13,992 bases of DNA from contig HF985514.1 of NCBI GenBank assembly GCA_000432015.1, positions 1 to 13,992 on the forward strand. Reading direction: 5' to 3'. The notes below the pieces were generated by a model, which worked only from the letters and a program-made list of their open reading frames with translations, was not told the DNA's origin and ran no database searches. Each line of letters begins with the position of its first letter. The first letter of the stretch is position 1. Both the position numbers and the translations under genes were made by a program. This document shows, in pieces, positions 13,925 to 13,992 of the stretch. The DNA comes from Clostridium sp. CAG:1024. GTDB taxonomy: Bacteria > Bacillota > Clostridia > Christensenellales > CAG-138.

Positions 13925-13992
13925 ATGATGGTGACACGGACACGAAAGATCCACTTGCATCCGCGCTTGGAAACTGCGGCAGCCCTGCTGAA
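13925..13992 (+). CDS. 5' end of a probable TrmK-like tRNA (adenine22-N1)-methyltransferase
   Basis: Only about 22 codons are in the window: MMVTRTRKIHLHPRLETAAA and onward, open to the right edge. The segment LHPRLETAAALL resembles the start of TrmK proteins (L.pRL.tva.lv), SAM-dependent enzymes that methylate A22 of tRNA. The SAM-binding motif would lie outside the window, so the identification is tentative. No ribosome binding site precedes ATG 13925; GTG at 13931 or TTG at 13955 are alternative starts. Confidence 0.45.
   Translation, partial: MMVTRTRKIHLHPRLETAAALL

Overview
The window looks like a chromosomal segment of an endospore-forming, moderately GC-rich member of the Clostridia (Bacillota). 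The evidence is two sporulation regulators (SpoVT and SpoIIID), the one-polypeptide dimeric type of glycyl-tRNA synthetase, ComF and RecD2 as neighbours, purine-rich AGGAGG-type ribosome binding sites, and a Gly/Cys-rich small protein of a kind common in Clostridia. I cannot name the genus. I see no phage, insertion sequence, CRISPR array, rRNA or tRNA gene.

Layout. Positions 1-108 (minus) may hold the first codons of a gene running off the left edge, possibly a SpoVB-like flippase. spoVT (232-792, minus) is followed by a 287-bp divergent intergenic region. Then comes a tight four-gene plus-strand operon (1080-5594) for a CUT1-type ABC importer: MalK/UgpC-like ATPase, two permeases, and a solute-binding lipoprotein that also carries a C-terminal membrane segment. 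A free-standing gene for a lipoprotein with two likely OB folds (5731-6486) has its own promoter and terminator. A 336-bp gene-free stretch contains an orphan hairpin, a 29-bp tandem repeat and an inverted repeat that overlaps the ribosome binding site of spoIIID (6873-7121, GTG start).

From 12289 back to 7123 the minus strand carries glyS, an intrinsic terminator, an ArsP_2-type metal-exporter-like permease, recD2 and comF. The last three are close enough to be one transcript. comF ends one base from the convergent spoIIID. Divergent from glyS lies a 74-aa Gly/Cys-rich protein gene (12453-12677), then mnmA (12764-13864, TTG start) with a terminator, and finally the first codons of a probable TrmK-like tRNA methyltransferase at the right edge.

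Functionally the window is mostly housekeeping (translation: glyS, mnmA, possibly trmK; DNA processing: recD2, comF) plus sporulation control and one nutrient importer. No obviously new multi-gene system is present. The items most worth checking are the doubly anchored solute-binding protein, the structured region upstream of spoIIID, the glyS terminator that abuts the next start codon, and the promoter overlapping the mnmA terminator.
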